A stretch of 6,376 nucleotides of DNA from Hyphomicrobiales bacterium (GTDB taxonomy: Bacteria; Pseudomonadota; Alphaproteobacteria; Rhizobiales; Afifellaceae). Positions 1 to 5,969 of the stretch are shown here, piece by piece. The stretch lies in NCBI GenBank assembly GCA_013812985.1, contig JACCSN010000313.1, positions 1 through 6,376 of the forward strand, written 5' to 3'. A model generated the notes under the pieces. It saw nothing but the letters and a program-made list of their open reading frames with translations. It was not told the origin of the DNA and did no database searches. Numbering within the stretch: position 1 is the stretch's first letter; each line of letters starts with the position of its first letter. The translations under genes were made by a program, and so were the position numbers.

Positions 1-161
1 CCCATTTCTTCAACCACCAGACGCATCATCGCGGCCAGGTCCACGGGATGCTGACGGGTATCGGTGGGCGCGACGCGGCGCCGTCGCTCGATTTGATCCA
101 GTTCCAGCGGGAGACCGGCGTTGGACTCGCGTGAGGCTGTCACATGTGCTGTCGAAGTCAC
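1..161 (-). CDS. Unidentified protein, N-terminal fragment (runs off left edge)
   Basis: A minus-strand reading frame is open from a GTG at 161-159 to the window edge, about 53 codons. The GTG shares bases with the TGA stop of rsgA (GTGA, four-base overlap), an arrangement typical of translationally coupled genes. A second in-frame GTG lies at 143-141. An AAGGAAAAGGA purine tract lies about 15 bases before the first GTG, which is rather far for a ribosome binding site; nothing similar precedes the second. The visible peptide is hydrophilic, with an Arg run (QIERRRRVA) followed by a likely amphipathic helix (DLAAMMRLVVEEMG). There is no signal peptide, membrane segment or motif that I recognise. 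The product is unknown and I assign no function. The opposite strand is also open here, so the call rests on the coupling and strand continuity with rsgA. Confidence 0.45.
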   Translation of the reverse strand, partial: MTSTAHVTASRESNAGLPLELDQIERRRRVAPTDTRQHPVDLAAMMRLVVEEM

Positions 162-1216
162 GTCCGCCGCCCAATATCCTTTTCCTTCATGATCCGCCGC
201 GCCATCCGACCGAAACTTCGCGCGCCGGCGCGGCGTTCGCGCACGCTTGCGGAGTTTCGCGCGTCCTCCGCCAGCAGCTTTCTGTAACGCCGCAGCCGGT
301 CGGGATCGATCCGGCCATCCTCGATCGCCGCGCGCAGGGAGCAGCCCGGCTCGGTTTCGTGCTTGCAATCGGCAAAGCGGCAATGGCCGGCAAGGGCGAC
401 GATGTCGGAAAACACATCCTCCACCCCTTCCTCGGAATTGGCCAGCTGCAGCTCGCGGATGCCGGGAGTATCAAGCAGCCAGCCCCCGGCCTGCAGCCGG
501 TGCAGGGAGCGGCCGGTGGTGGTATGGCGGCCATGGGAATCGTGCTCCCGGATGCCTGCGGTTGCTTGCACGGCGCCCGTCAAGAACGTGTTCACTAGAG
601 TCGATTTCCCCACCCCCGACGAGCCGACGAGGGCGAGCGTCTGGCCGGCCGCGCACCAGGGCCGCAAGGCGTCCGCGCTAGCCGGGTCGCGGGCATCGAT
701 ATTCTCGACCACGAGACCTGGCATCAGCTTCAGCGCTTGAGAAACGAACGGCGCCCTGTCCTCGGCGAGATCGGCCTTCGTCAGTGCGACCACCGGCGTC
801 ACTCCGGCGGCTCGCGCCAGCGCCAGATAACGCTCCAGGCGCGCCACGTTGAATTCCTCGTTGCAAGACGTGACGATGAGCAGCGTGTCGATATTGGCGG
901 CGATGAGTTGCATGCGCCTCTCGATCCCCGCTGCCTTACGCTTGAACAGGCTCTTGCGTTCGAGCAGCCGTGCGAAACAGCGCGTCTCGCGCTCAAGCAG
1001 AAGCCAGTCCCCGATCGTGGCGGCGCCTTCCTCGTCGCCCCCCGGAGCGAAGGACGGCACGCTCGCCTCGAAGGCGGGATTGGCGACATCCAGCCGATTG
1101 CGGTGGACGGCGACAACGCGGACCGGGACAAAGCTATCGTGCTCGTCCGCCCCGAGCTGCGATTGAAAATGTTGGGACCAGCCGAAGCCGGCCAGTTCGC
1201 GCAAACCGATTGTCAT
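158..1216 (-). CDS. rsgA: Ribosome small subunit-dependent GTPase A (RsgA/YjeQ)
   Basis: RsgA is a cytoplasmic GTPase that binds the immature 30S subunit, checks the decoding centre late in assembly, and leaves upon GTP hydrolysis. The 352-residue product matches the usual family length of about 350. Its G motifs appear in the circularly permuted order that defines the family: G4 TKAD at about 146-149, then the P-loop GSSGVGKST at 198-206, a G2-like RHTTT at about 230-234, and G3 DTPG at 249-252. The N-terminal ~105 residues fit the OB fold. The C-terminal zinc knuckle is intact (C279, C284, H286, C292; CX4CXHX5C), followed by a basic helical tail. I chose the ATG at 1216-1214 (MTIGLREL). A TTG three codons upstream (1225) is possible but less likely; GAG lies a few bases before the ATG. 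The gene is divergent from argC, and an unidentified gene overlaps its stop. No defects are seen. Confidence 0.96.
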   Translation of the reverse strand: MTIGLRELAGFGWSQHFQSQLGADEHDSFVPVRVVAVHRNRLDVANPAFEASVPSFAPGGDEEGAATIGDWLLLERETRCFARLLERKSLFKRKAAGIERRMQLIAANIDTLLIVTSCNEEFNVARLERYLALARAAGVTPVVALTKADLAEDRAPFVSQALKLMPGLVVENIDARDPASADALRPWCAAGQTLALVGSSGVGKSTLVNTFLTGAVQATAGIREHDSHGRHTTTGRSLHRLQAGGWLLDTPGIRELQLANSEEGVEDVFSDIVALAGHCRFADCKHETEPGCSLRAAIEDGRIDPDRLRRYRKLLAEDARNSASVRERRAGARSFGRMARRIMKEKDIGRRT

Positions 1217-1424
1217 GGGTCTCAACCAATCTGTGCCCCGCGATGTCGCAGGGGTTCAACAAGCCAACGACTCGCTTAAGTCGATGGGCGGCGATTGTCG
1301 AACTGGTCGAAGCGAATGCCGTGGATCGGCGGCGCGCCAGCGAAGGCGGCAGCGTTTACGCGGCGATCCCCTCGCCAGCCCGAAAGGGGACACCGACTCT
1401 CATCGACTTTCTCCTTCATCCGGC

Positions 1425-1442
1425 TGCATTCGCGAGAATGCA
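1425..1442 (+). promoter_or_regulatory. Perfect 7-bp hairpin with GNRA-type loop upstream of argC
   Basis: The sequence reads TGCATTC-GCGA-GAATGCA: a perfect 7-bp inverted repeat around GCGA. As plus-strand RNA the loop would be a GNRA tetraloop (G-C-G-A) closed by a C-G pair, which is unusually stable. No T-run follows on either side, so it does not look like an ordinary terminator. It could be part of the argC leader or a dyad operator. The position, 125 bases before the argC start, does not settle which. Confidence 0.4.
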
Positions 1443-1460
1443 ATAGCGCGCATCCTGCGG

Positions 1461-1487
1461 GGGACGCAAACGAGCAATAGGCGTCCC
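1461..1487. repeat. Inverted repeat GGGACGC-N13-GCGTCCC
   Basis: Two perfect 7-bp arms lie at 1461-1467 and 1481-1487, separated by 13 bases. The centre-to-centre spacing of 20 bases is about two helical turns, which suits a dimeric regulator; a hairpin in an argC leader RNA is the alternative. The site lies about 80 bases before the argC ATG. The role is inferred only from symmetry and position. Confidence 0.35.
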
Positions 1488-1567
1488 GTGCGCCCCAAGG
1501 GCCTCGGCGCATTTACTCCGCTTTCCCCGAGGGCTAAACCGCGCTCCGCAATCCGCGGGTATTGGCT

Positions 1568-2617
1568 ATGAACAGGATCAGGATCGGCGTTCTGGGCGCG
1601 TCCGGCTATACGGGCGCCGATCTCGTCCGCCTCGCCGCCCGCCATCCGAACATCGAGATCGCCGCGCTGACCGCCAATACGCACGCCGGCAAGGCAATGG
1701 CGGAGGTGTTCCCGCATCTCTTCATGCTCGATCTGCCGCGGCTGGTGGAATGGGAGAAAGTCGACTGGGCGGACCTCGACGCGGTGTTCTGCGGCTTGCC
1801 GCACGGCACGACGCAGGAGATCACCGCCGCGGTGCTGTCGGCCAACCCGGCGATGAAGGTGATTGACATGTCGGCTGATTTCCGGCTGCGCGACATGGCG
1901 ACCTATGCGGAATGGTATGGCCACGAGCACCAGGCGCCGGAGCTGCAAAGCGAGGCCGTCTATGGGTTGACGGAGGTCTACCGCGACAAAATCCGGTCGG
2001 CTCGGCTGATCGCCTGCCCGGGCTGCTACCCGACGGCTGCGCTGCTCGCCCTCATTCCGATCGCCAGGGCCGGCCTGGTCGACATGAACGAGATCATCAT
2101 CGACGCCAAATCCGGCGTGTCCGGCGCCGGGCGCGGCCTGAAGCAGAACACGCTGTTCTGCGAGGCCGGGGAGGGGCTGTCGCCCTATTCGGTCGCCAAG
2201 CACCGGCATGCGCCGGAGATCGAGCAGGAGATCGGCGTGGCGGCCGGCGGCGCGGTGACGGTGAATTTCACGCCGCACCTCATCCCGATGAGCCGGGGCG
2301 AGCTGTGCACGTCATATGTCCGGCTTGCAGGCGGCGCGTCGGCTGACGACCTCAGGGATGCGCTGGTTTCCGCTTATCGCGAGGAGGCGTTCGTGCATGT
2401 GGCGCCGAGCGGGGCCGTGCCGCAGACCCAGAATGTGCGCGGGTCGAACTACGTTCAGATGGGCGTCTTCGCCGACCGCATCGCCGGCCGCGCTATCGTG
2501 ATCTCAGTGCTCGACAACTTGGTCAAGGGCTCCGCCGGCCAGGCGGTGCAGAACATGAACATCGCCTTTGGCCTGGAGGAAACGACCGGACTGCGGCAGC
2601 TGCCGTTGTTTCCGTGA
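1568..2617 (+). CDS. argC: N-acetyl-gamma-glutamyl-phosphate reductase (ArgC, long type)
   Basis: ArgC catalyses the NADPH-dependent reduction of N-acetylglutamyl phosphate to N-acetylglutamate 5-semialdehyde, the third step of arginine synthesis, in the cytoplasm. The 349-residue product belongs to the longer (type 1) form. The N-terminal Rossmann dinucleotide motif GASGYTG is at 10-16. The catalytic-cysteine signature CPGCYPT is at 150-156, with C153 the expected thioester nucleophile. KSGVSGAGRG at 181-190 and the KHRH segment at 211-214 are the other conserved active-site stretches. The family C-terminal signature DNLVKGSAGQAVQNMN at 316-331 is complete. The start is the ATG at 1568. A TTG two codons earlier (1562) is possible; the Shine-Dalgarno is weak (GCGGG at 1555-1559). 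The gene stands alone, divergent from rsgA and convergent with rne, so it is probably monocistronic. I recall argC following rplM-rpsI in some rhizobia; rsgA is its left neighbour here. Confidence 0.97.
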   Translation: MNRIRIGVLGASGYTGADLVRLAARHPNIEIAALTANTHAGKAMAEVFPHLFMLDLPRLVEWEKVDWADLDAVFCGLPHGTTQEITAAVLSANPAMKVIDMSADFRLRDMATYAEWYGHEHQAPELQSEAVYGLTEVYRDKIRSARLIACPGCYPTAALLALIPIARAGLVDMNEIIIDAKSGVSGAGRGLKQNTLFCEAGEGLSPYSVAKHRHAPEIEQEIGVAAGGAVTVNFTPHLIPMSRGELCTSYVRLAGGASADDLRDALVSAYREEAFVHVAPSGAVPQTQNVRGSNYVQMGVFADRIAGRAIVISVLDNLVKGSAGQAVQNMNIAFGLEETTGLRQLPLFP

Positions 2618-2620
2618 TCC

Positions 2621-2649
2621 AGGGCGGCCCGCACTGATCGGGCCGCCCT
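2621..2649. terminator. Probable bidirectional terminator between argC and rne
   Basis: A perfect 11-bp inverted repeat (AGGGCGGCCCG / CGGGCCGCCCT) encloses a 7-base loop, CACTGAT. It begins three bases after the argC stop and ends 11 bases before the rne stop codon, so it sits between two convergent genes and could serve both. The stem is almost all G/C. No clear T-run follows in either direction, so it is not a textbook intrinsic terminator. It may act with Rho or mainly protect 3' ends. Confidence 0.65.
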
Positions 2650-2660
2650 GCTTGGCGTTG

Positions 2661-5504
2661 CTAGAAAAAGGATCGCCGGTTCCACCAGCCGCTGCGCTTG
2701 GGCCGGTCATCCTCGATGGCTTCCGGGGCGGCCGGCTCTGGCGCACGAGCCGGCTCCCTGGGGTCCGGATCGTTCGTGGCAGCGTCATCTTCCGTTACGG
2801 GAGTGAAGACCGCCGGCCCGAGCAGCGTATCCGGAGCATCGGAGCGTTCCGTTTCAGGCGTCGCATCTTTGGCGACGAGCGCGGGCGGCGGTTCCGACCC
2901 GTCCTCCGAGCGTTCAAATGGGAGAAACTCGTCGACCGGGCCGAGCTGGTCGCGCGGAGCCAAGACGGTGGCGTTCTCATCATCGTTCCGCGGCCGGGCG
3001 TCGGGACCTTGCTCGCCGTTGCGCGCCGCGGCGGCCGTCAGGGCCTCGACCTCTTCTGCGTGCGCATCCCCTGTCGGCAGGTCGGCCCCGAACAGGCCGG
3101 CGGCCTGCTCGGCGGAAGCCTCCTCCAGCGGTATCGATATGCCGGCATCGTCCAGCGCGCTCGCGGCGCTCTGCTCGGCCGTCCCCGCTTCGCTTGGCTC
3201 GTCTGGCGCGAACTCGTCGTCGCCGTAGCCCTCGCCGTCGCTATCTGCCAGAGCTGCTTCGCCCGTCCGATCCGGACCGGCCGCCACATCGCCGTTCTCC
3301 CGGCCGCGCCCCCGCCGCCTGCCGCCCCGTCGCCCCCGCCGGCGGCGGCGCGAATCCTGTCCGGATTCGTCGTCCTCCGCTTCGCTCGCGCGGCTCGGCT
3401 CGGCGCCTGAGGCCTCAACTTCTTCCAGTTCCGCGTCCCCCGCCGTGGGTTCCTCTATCTCGCGCCCGGCTTCATGCCTCTCCTGGCGGTCATCTCCAGT
3501 GCCGCGACGCCGCCGACGCCGGCGCTTGCTGCGCTCGCGCCCTTCGCCGGATTCTTGGCCCTCGCGCGCCTCCTCGGACTCATCCGCCTCCTCGAGCTCA
3601 GGCGCTTCCTCGATCTCGACGTCCGGATCCTCCAGATTTTCTGGAACCTGCACGATCGGCAGCTGGACCACCCGGTCGGGCCGCTCCTCGACCGGCGCCC
3701 CGCGCTCGACCATGAAGCCGGCGCCGTTGGTCGGGATGTCGCCCGTGACCGTGATCGTCAGGCCGAACCGGACCTCAAGCTCAGCCAGGTGCGCGCGCTT
3801 CTGGTTAAGCACATAGAGCGCCACCTCGGGGCGCGAGCGGACATAGAGGTGATGGCCGCTCTGGCGCAGCAAATTGTCCTCCAGCGCCCTGAGGATCTGC
3901 AAGGAAAGCGAGGAAATCGAGCGCACTTGCCCGGTGCCCCGGCAATGCGGGCAGGAAACGGTCGAGCTCTCCAGCACGCCGGTGCGGATGCGCTGCCGCG
4001 ACATCTCCATCAGCCCGAAATGCGAAATCCGGCCCACCTGGATGCGGGCGCGGTCGGCGCGGAGGCAGTCCTTCAGCTTGCGTTCCACCGAGCGGTTGTT
4101 GCGATTCTCCTCCATGTCGATGAAGTCGATGACGATCAGGCCGGCGAGGTCGCGAAGCCGCAGCTGGCGGGCGATCTCCTCGGCGGCTTCCAGGTTGGTG
4201 TTGAGCGCGGTGTCCTCGATGGAATGCTCGCGCGTGGATCGGCCGGAATTCACGTCGATGGAGACCAGCGCCTCGGTCTGGTTGATGACGATGTAGCCGC
4301 CGGACTTCAGCGTCACCTGAGGCGAGAACATCGCGTCGAGTTGGGCCTCCACGCCGCTGCGCGCGAAGATCGGCGTCGTGTCGCGATATTGCTGAACATT
4401 CTTCGCATGGCTCGGCATGAGCATGCGCATGAAGTCCTTCGCCTCGCGGTAGGCATCGTCACCGGCGACGACCACCTGCTCGATCTCGCGCGAATAGAGA
4501 TCGCGGATGGACCGCTTGATCAGGCTGCCCTCCTCGTAGACGAGCTTGGGCGCGGTGGAGCGCAGCGTCAGCTCGCGCACATTCTCCCAGAGGCGCAGCA
4601 GGTATTCGAAGTCGCGCTTCACCTCCGTCTTGGTGCGGTTGGCGCCGGCGGTGCGCAGGATCACGCCCATGCCCTCCGGCACATCCAGCTCCGAGGCGAT
4701 CGACTTCAGCCGCTTGCGGTCGGCCGGGTTGGTGATCTTGCGCGAAATGCCGCCGCCGCGCCCGGTATTGGGCATCAGCACCGAATAACGGCCGGCGAGC
4801 GACAGGTAGGTGGTCAGCGCCGCGCCCTTGTTGCCGCGTTCCTCCTTGACGACCTGGACCAGGAGCACCTGACGGCGCTTGATCACTTCCTGGATCTTAT
4901 ATTGGCGCGGGCGCGGCTTGCGCCGCTCCGGCACTTCCTCGAGCGCATCTTCCGCGCCGACGCTTTCGACGTGATCGGCCTCGTCATGTCCGACCTCGGC
5001 CACATCGTGGCGAAGAACCTCCGGGGCTTCGGCGCTCGCTTCCGTCTCGCCGGTGGGCGCCTCTTCCCCGGCCGACTGAGGATCGGGCGAAGACGCCTCG
5101 GCGGCCTCGGAAACGAGCTCGGCCTCACCGCCGCCGGCGGAAGCTTCCGCCGCTGCCTCGGCGACCTCGGCGGCGGCATCATCCGCCGCTTCGTCCTCGG
5201 CGGCCTCCTCCTCTTCCTCGCGCGCCTGCTCCTGCAGCAGGGCCTGACGGTCGGCGAAGGGGATCTGGTAGTAGTCGGGGTGGATTTCGGAGAAAGCCAG
5301 GAAGCCGTGCCGGTTGCCGCCGTAATCGACGAAGGCGGCCTGCAGGGACGGTTCGACCCGGGTGACCTTGGCTAGGTAGATATTGCCCCTGAGCTGCTGG
5401 CGATCGGCCGCCTCGAAATCGAACTCCTCAACCCGGTTGCCGCGCAGGACGACGACCCGCGTCTCCTCCGGGTGGGTCGCATCGATAAGCATTTTGTTTG
5501 ACAT
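2661..5504 (-). CDS. rne: Ribonuclease E, degradosome scaffold endoribonuclease
   Basis: RNase E is the main single-strand endonuclease of mRNA decay and of rRNA/tRNA processing, and it anchors the RNA degradosome. The product has 947 residues. An S1 domain starts at about 38 and is split by a Glu/Ala-rich acidic insertion (~95-199); it resumes at about 201. The 5' sensor and RNase H-like regions follow, then the DNase I-like catalytic core with the metal-binding aspartates D417 (SIDVNSGR) and D460 (VIDFIDM), 43 residues apart as in the E. coli D303/D346 pair. The Zn-link is CPHC at 518-521. The small domain ends near 600. The ~345-residue tail is low-complexity and acidic with two Arg-rich blocks (659-667 and 719-735), expected to bind RNA. 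It ends in KRSGWWNRRSFF; in Caulobacter a C-terminal GWW motif binds PNPase. The ATG at 5504 is chosen because MSNKMLIDA is the conserved N-terminus; the frame stays open 49 more codons upstream without similarity to RNase E. Confidence 0.97.
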   Translation of the reverse strand: MSNKMLIDATHPEETRVVVLRGNRVEEFDFEAADRQQLRGNIYLAKVTRVEPSLQAAFVDYGGNRHGFLAFSEIHPDYYQIPFADRQALLQEQAREEEEEAAEDEAADDAAAEVAEAAAEASAGGGEAELVSEAAEASSPDPQSAGEEAPTGETEASAEAPEVLRHDVAEVGHDEADHVESVGAEDALEEVPERRKPRPRQYKIQEVIKRRQVLLVQVVKEERGNKGAALTTYLSLAGRYSVLMPNTGRGGGISRKITNPADRKRLKSIASELDVPEGMGVILRTAGANRTKTEVKRDFEYLLRLWENVRELTLRSTAPKLVYEEGSLIKRSIRDLYSREIEQVVVAGDDAYREAKDFMRMLMPSHAKNVQQYRDTTPIFARSGVEAQLDAMFSPQVTLKSGGYIVINQTEALVSIDVNSGRSTREHSIEDTALNTNLEAAEEIARQLRLRDLAGLIVIDFIDMEENRNNRSVERKLKDCLRADRARIQVGRISHFGLMEMSRQRIRTGVLESSTVSCPHCRGTGQVRSISSLSLQILRALEDNLLRQSGHHLYVRSRPEVALYVLNQKRAHLAELEVRFGLTITVTGDIPTNGAGFMVERGAPVEERPDRVVQLPIVQVPENLEDPDVEIEEAPELEEADESEEAREGQESGEGRERSKRRRRRRRGTGDDRQERHEAGREIEEPTAGDAELEEVEASGAEPSRASEAEDDESGQDSRRRRRGRRGGRRRGRGRENGDVAAGPDRTGEAALADSDGEGYGDDEFAPDEPSEAGTAEQSAASALDDAGISIPLEEASAEQAAGLFGADLPTGDAHAEEVEALTAAAARNGEQGPDARPRNDDENATVLAPRDQLGPVDEFLPFERSEDGSEPPPALVAKDATPETERSDAPDTLLGPAVFTPVTEDDAATNDPDPREPARAPEPAAPEAIEDDRPKRSGWWNRRSFF

Positions 5505-5514
5505 GGATTGAAAG

Positions 5515-5518
5515 CTCC
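5515..5518 (-). promoter_or_regulatory. Ribosome binding site of rne
   Basis: The minus strand reads GGAG ten bases before the ATG at 5504. Together with the conserved MSNKMLIDA N-terminus this fixes the rne start and argues against the longer upstream in-frame extension to 5651. A small GCGCG/CGCGC inverted repeat at 5525-5542 lies just upstream of this site. Confidence 0.6.
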
Positions 5519-5562
5519 GGACCCGCGCGCTGAACGCCGCGCACTGAAGCGGATCCCAAATT

Positions 5563-5686
5563 GTTGAAACGGGAGAATTCCGCCGCATGGTGGTTCTGCG
5601 GGACAGCAGCATTGCCTCCGCGAAGCAACGGGCCATAAGCCTGGCTTTCACGGTTCAGGGCAATTCTGCGGCGCCGGAGTTTCAAC
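5563..5686 (-). promoter_or_regulatory. Long-range stem in the rne leader (candidate autoregulatory element)
   Basis: GTTGAAAC at 5563-5570 and GTTTCAAC at 5679-5686 form a perfect 8-bp stem. Inside it, CGCCGC at 5581-5586 pairs perfectly with GCGGCG at 5668-5673. The arms are nested, so one RNA could form both as a closed domain of about 124 nucleotides. Alternatively AGAATT (5574-5579) can pair with AATTCT (5662-5667), competing with the inner stem. It lies 59-182 bases upstream of the rne start codon. The complementarity is directly seen; a role in sensing RNase E is inferred from E. coli. Confidence 0.35.
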
Positions 5687-5854
5687 GGCAGGCCTCTCGG
5701 GCATAGGAGACGATGAAGTCCCATGATCGCAGCCGTTGCGTTTTGGAGCAGCGGCCCGTCTTCGACCCGGGCACGTTCCGGCAGATCACGGCGGGCGAGG
5801 GAGTCGCGTCACATCCGCGCCGGAAGACGGCCAAGGAGGAATCCGTCGTATCCC

Positions 5855-5882
5855 TTTTATGAACGACGGCTCGTTATTGCAA
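5855..5882 (-). promoter_or_regulatory. Weak candidate rne promoter
   Basis: On the minus strand TTGCAA (5882-5877, -35-like) is followed 16 bases later by ATAAAA (5860-5855, -10-like). Transcription starting near 5848 would give a leader of roughly 340 nucleotides. The match to consensus is moderate. The spacer contains AACGA-CGGC-TCGTT (5862-5875), and a wider dyad CCGTCGT/ACGACGG (5843-5869) brackets the -10. This is a guess from motif and position only. Confidence 0.22.
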
Positions 5883-5962
5883 GTGATGCGTTGCAGCGAT
5901 TTCTCCGGATGACCCAGCGCGCCGCCTTGCCTCTGCCGCAGAGACGGGTGATTGGAGGTTCG

Positions 5963-5969
5963 AAAGGGA
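5963..5969 (+). promoter_or_regulatory. Ribosome binding site of the amidase gene
   Basis: AAAGGGA ends ten bases before the ATG at 5980. It supports that start, which also places a normal signal peptide exactly at the N-terminus. Confidence 0.5.

Larger units (their letters stand above)
1217..1567. promoter_or_regulatory. Divergent rsgA/argC intergenic region
   Basis: This ~350-bp stretch separates the two divergent starts and must hold both promoters. I find no convincing coding sequence: the open frames crossing it are extensions of antisense frames and lack family features. No clear -35/-10 pair can be named for either gene. What can be seen is a run of inverted repeats: a bulged CCCC-GCG/CGC-GGGG hairpin at 1236-1254 just before the rsgA start, CGACT-N6-AGTCG at 1268-1283, a perfect 7-bp stem at 1425-1442, GGGACGC-N13-GCGTCCC at 1461-1487, CCTCGG/CCGAGG at 1502-1532, and CCGCG/CGCGG at 1539-1558. 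The heptamer GCAATAG occurs twice, at 1440-1446 and 1474-1480. The motifs are directly visible; a regulatory role is inferred. Confidence 0.6.

Noticed and set aside
737..1571. Plus-strand frames crossing rsgA and the intergenic region
   Set aside because: They start inside or opposite rsgA, lack known motifs, and none has a convincing ribosome binding site. The intergenic parts look like chance open frames in GC-rich DNA.
1400..2278. 292-codon minus-strand open frame opposite argC
   Set aside because: It is an antisense shadow of argC: its Arg/His/Gly-rich composition has no recognisable domain, while argC on the other strand has all its family motifs.
3300..3530. GC-rich repetitive tracts that could be taken for a DNA repeat or GC-skewed element
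   Set aside because: They are codon runs for Arg/Gly in the RNase E tail and keep the reading frame, so the protein explains them.
2568..3715. Plus-strand frames of 265-280 codons opposite the RNase E tail
   Set aside because: The Arg/Pro-rich translations are mirror images of the Glu/Ala/Arg-rich low-complexity tail, with no independent support.
3474..5375. 633-codon plus-strand open frame antisense to rne
   Set aside because: It lies wholly opposite the clear RNase E frame. Its length is explained by high GC and the codon bias of the sense gene, and its Arg/Leu/Ala/His-rich translation shows no family motif.
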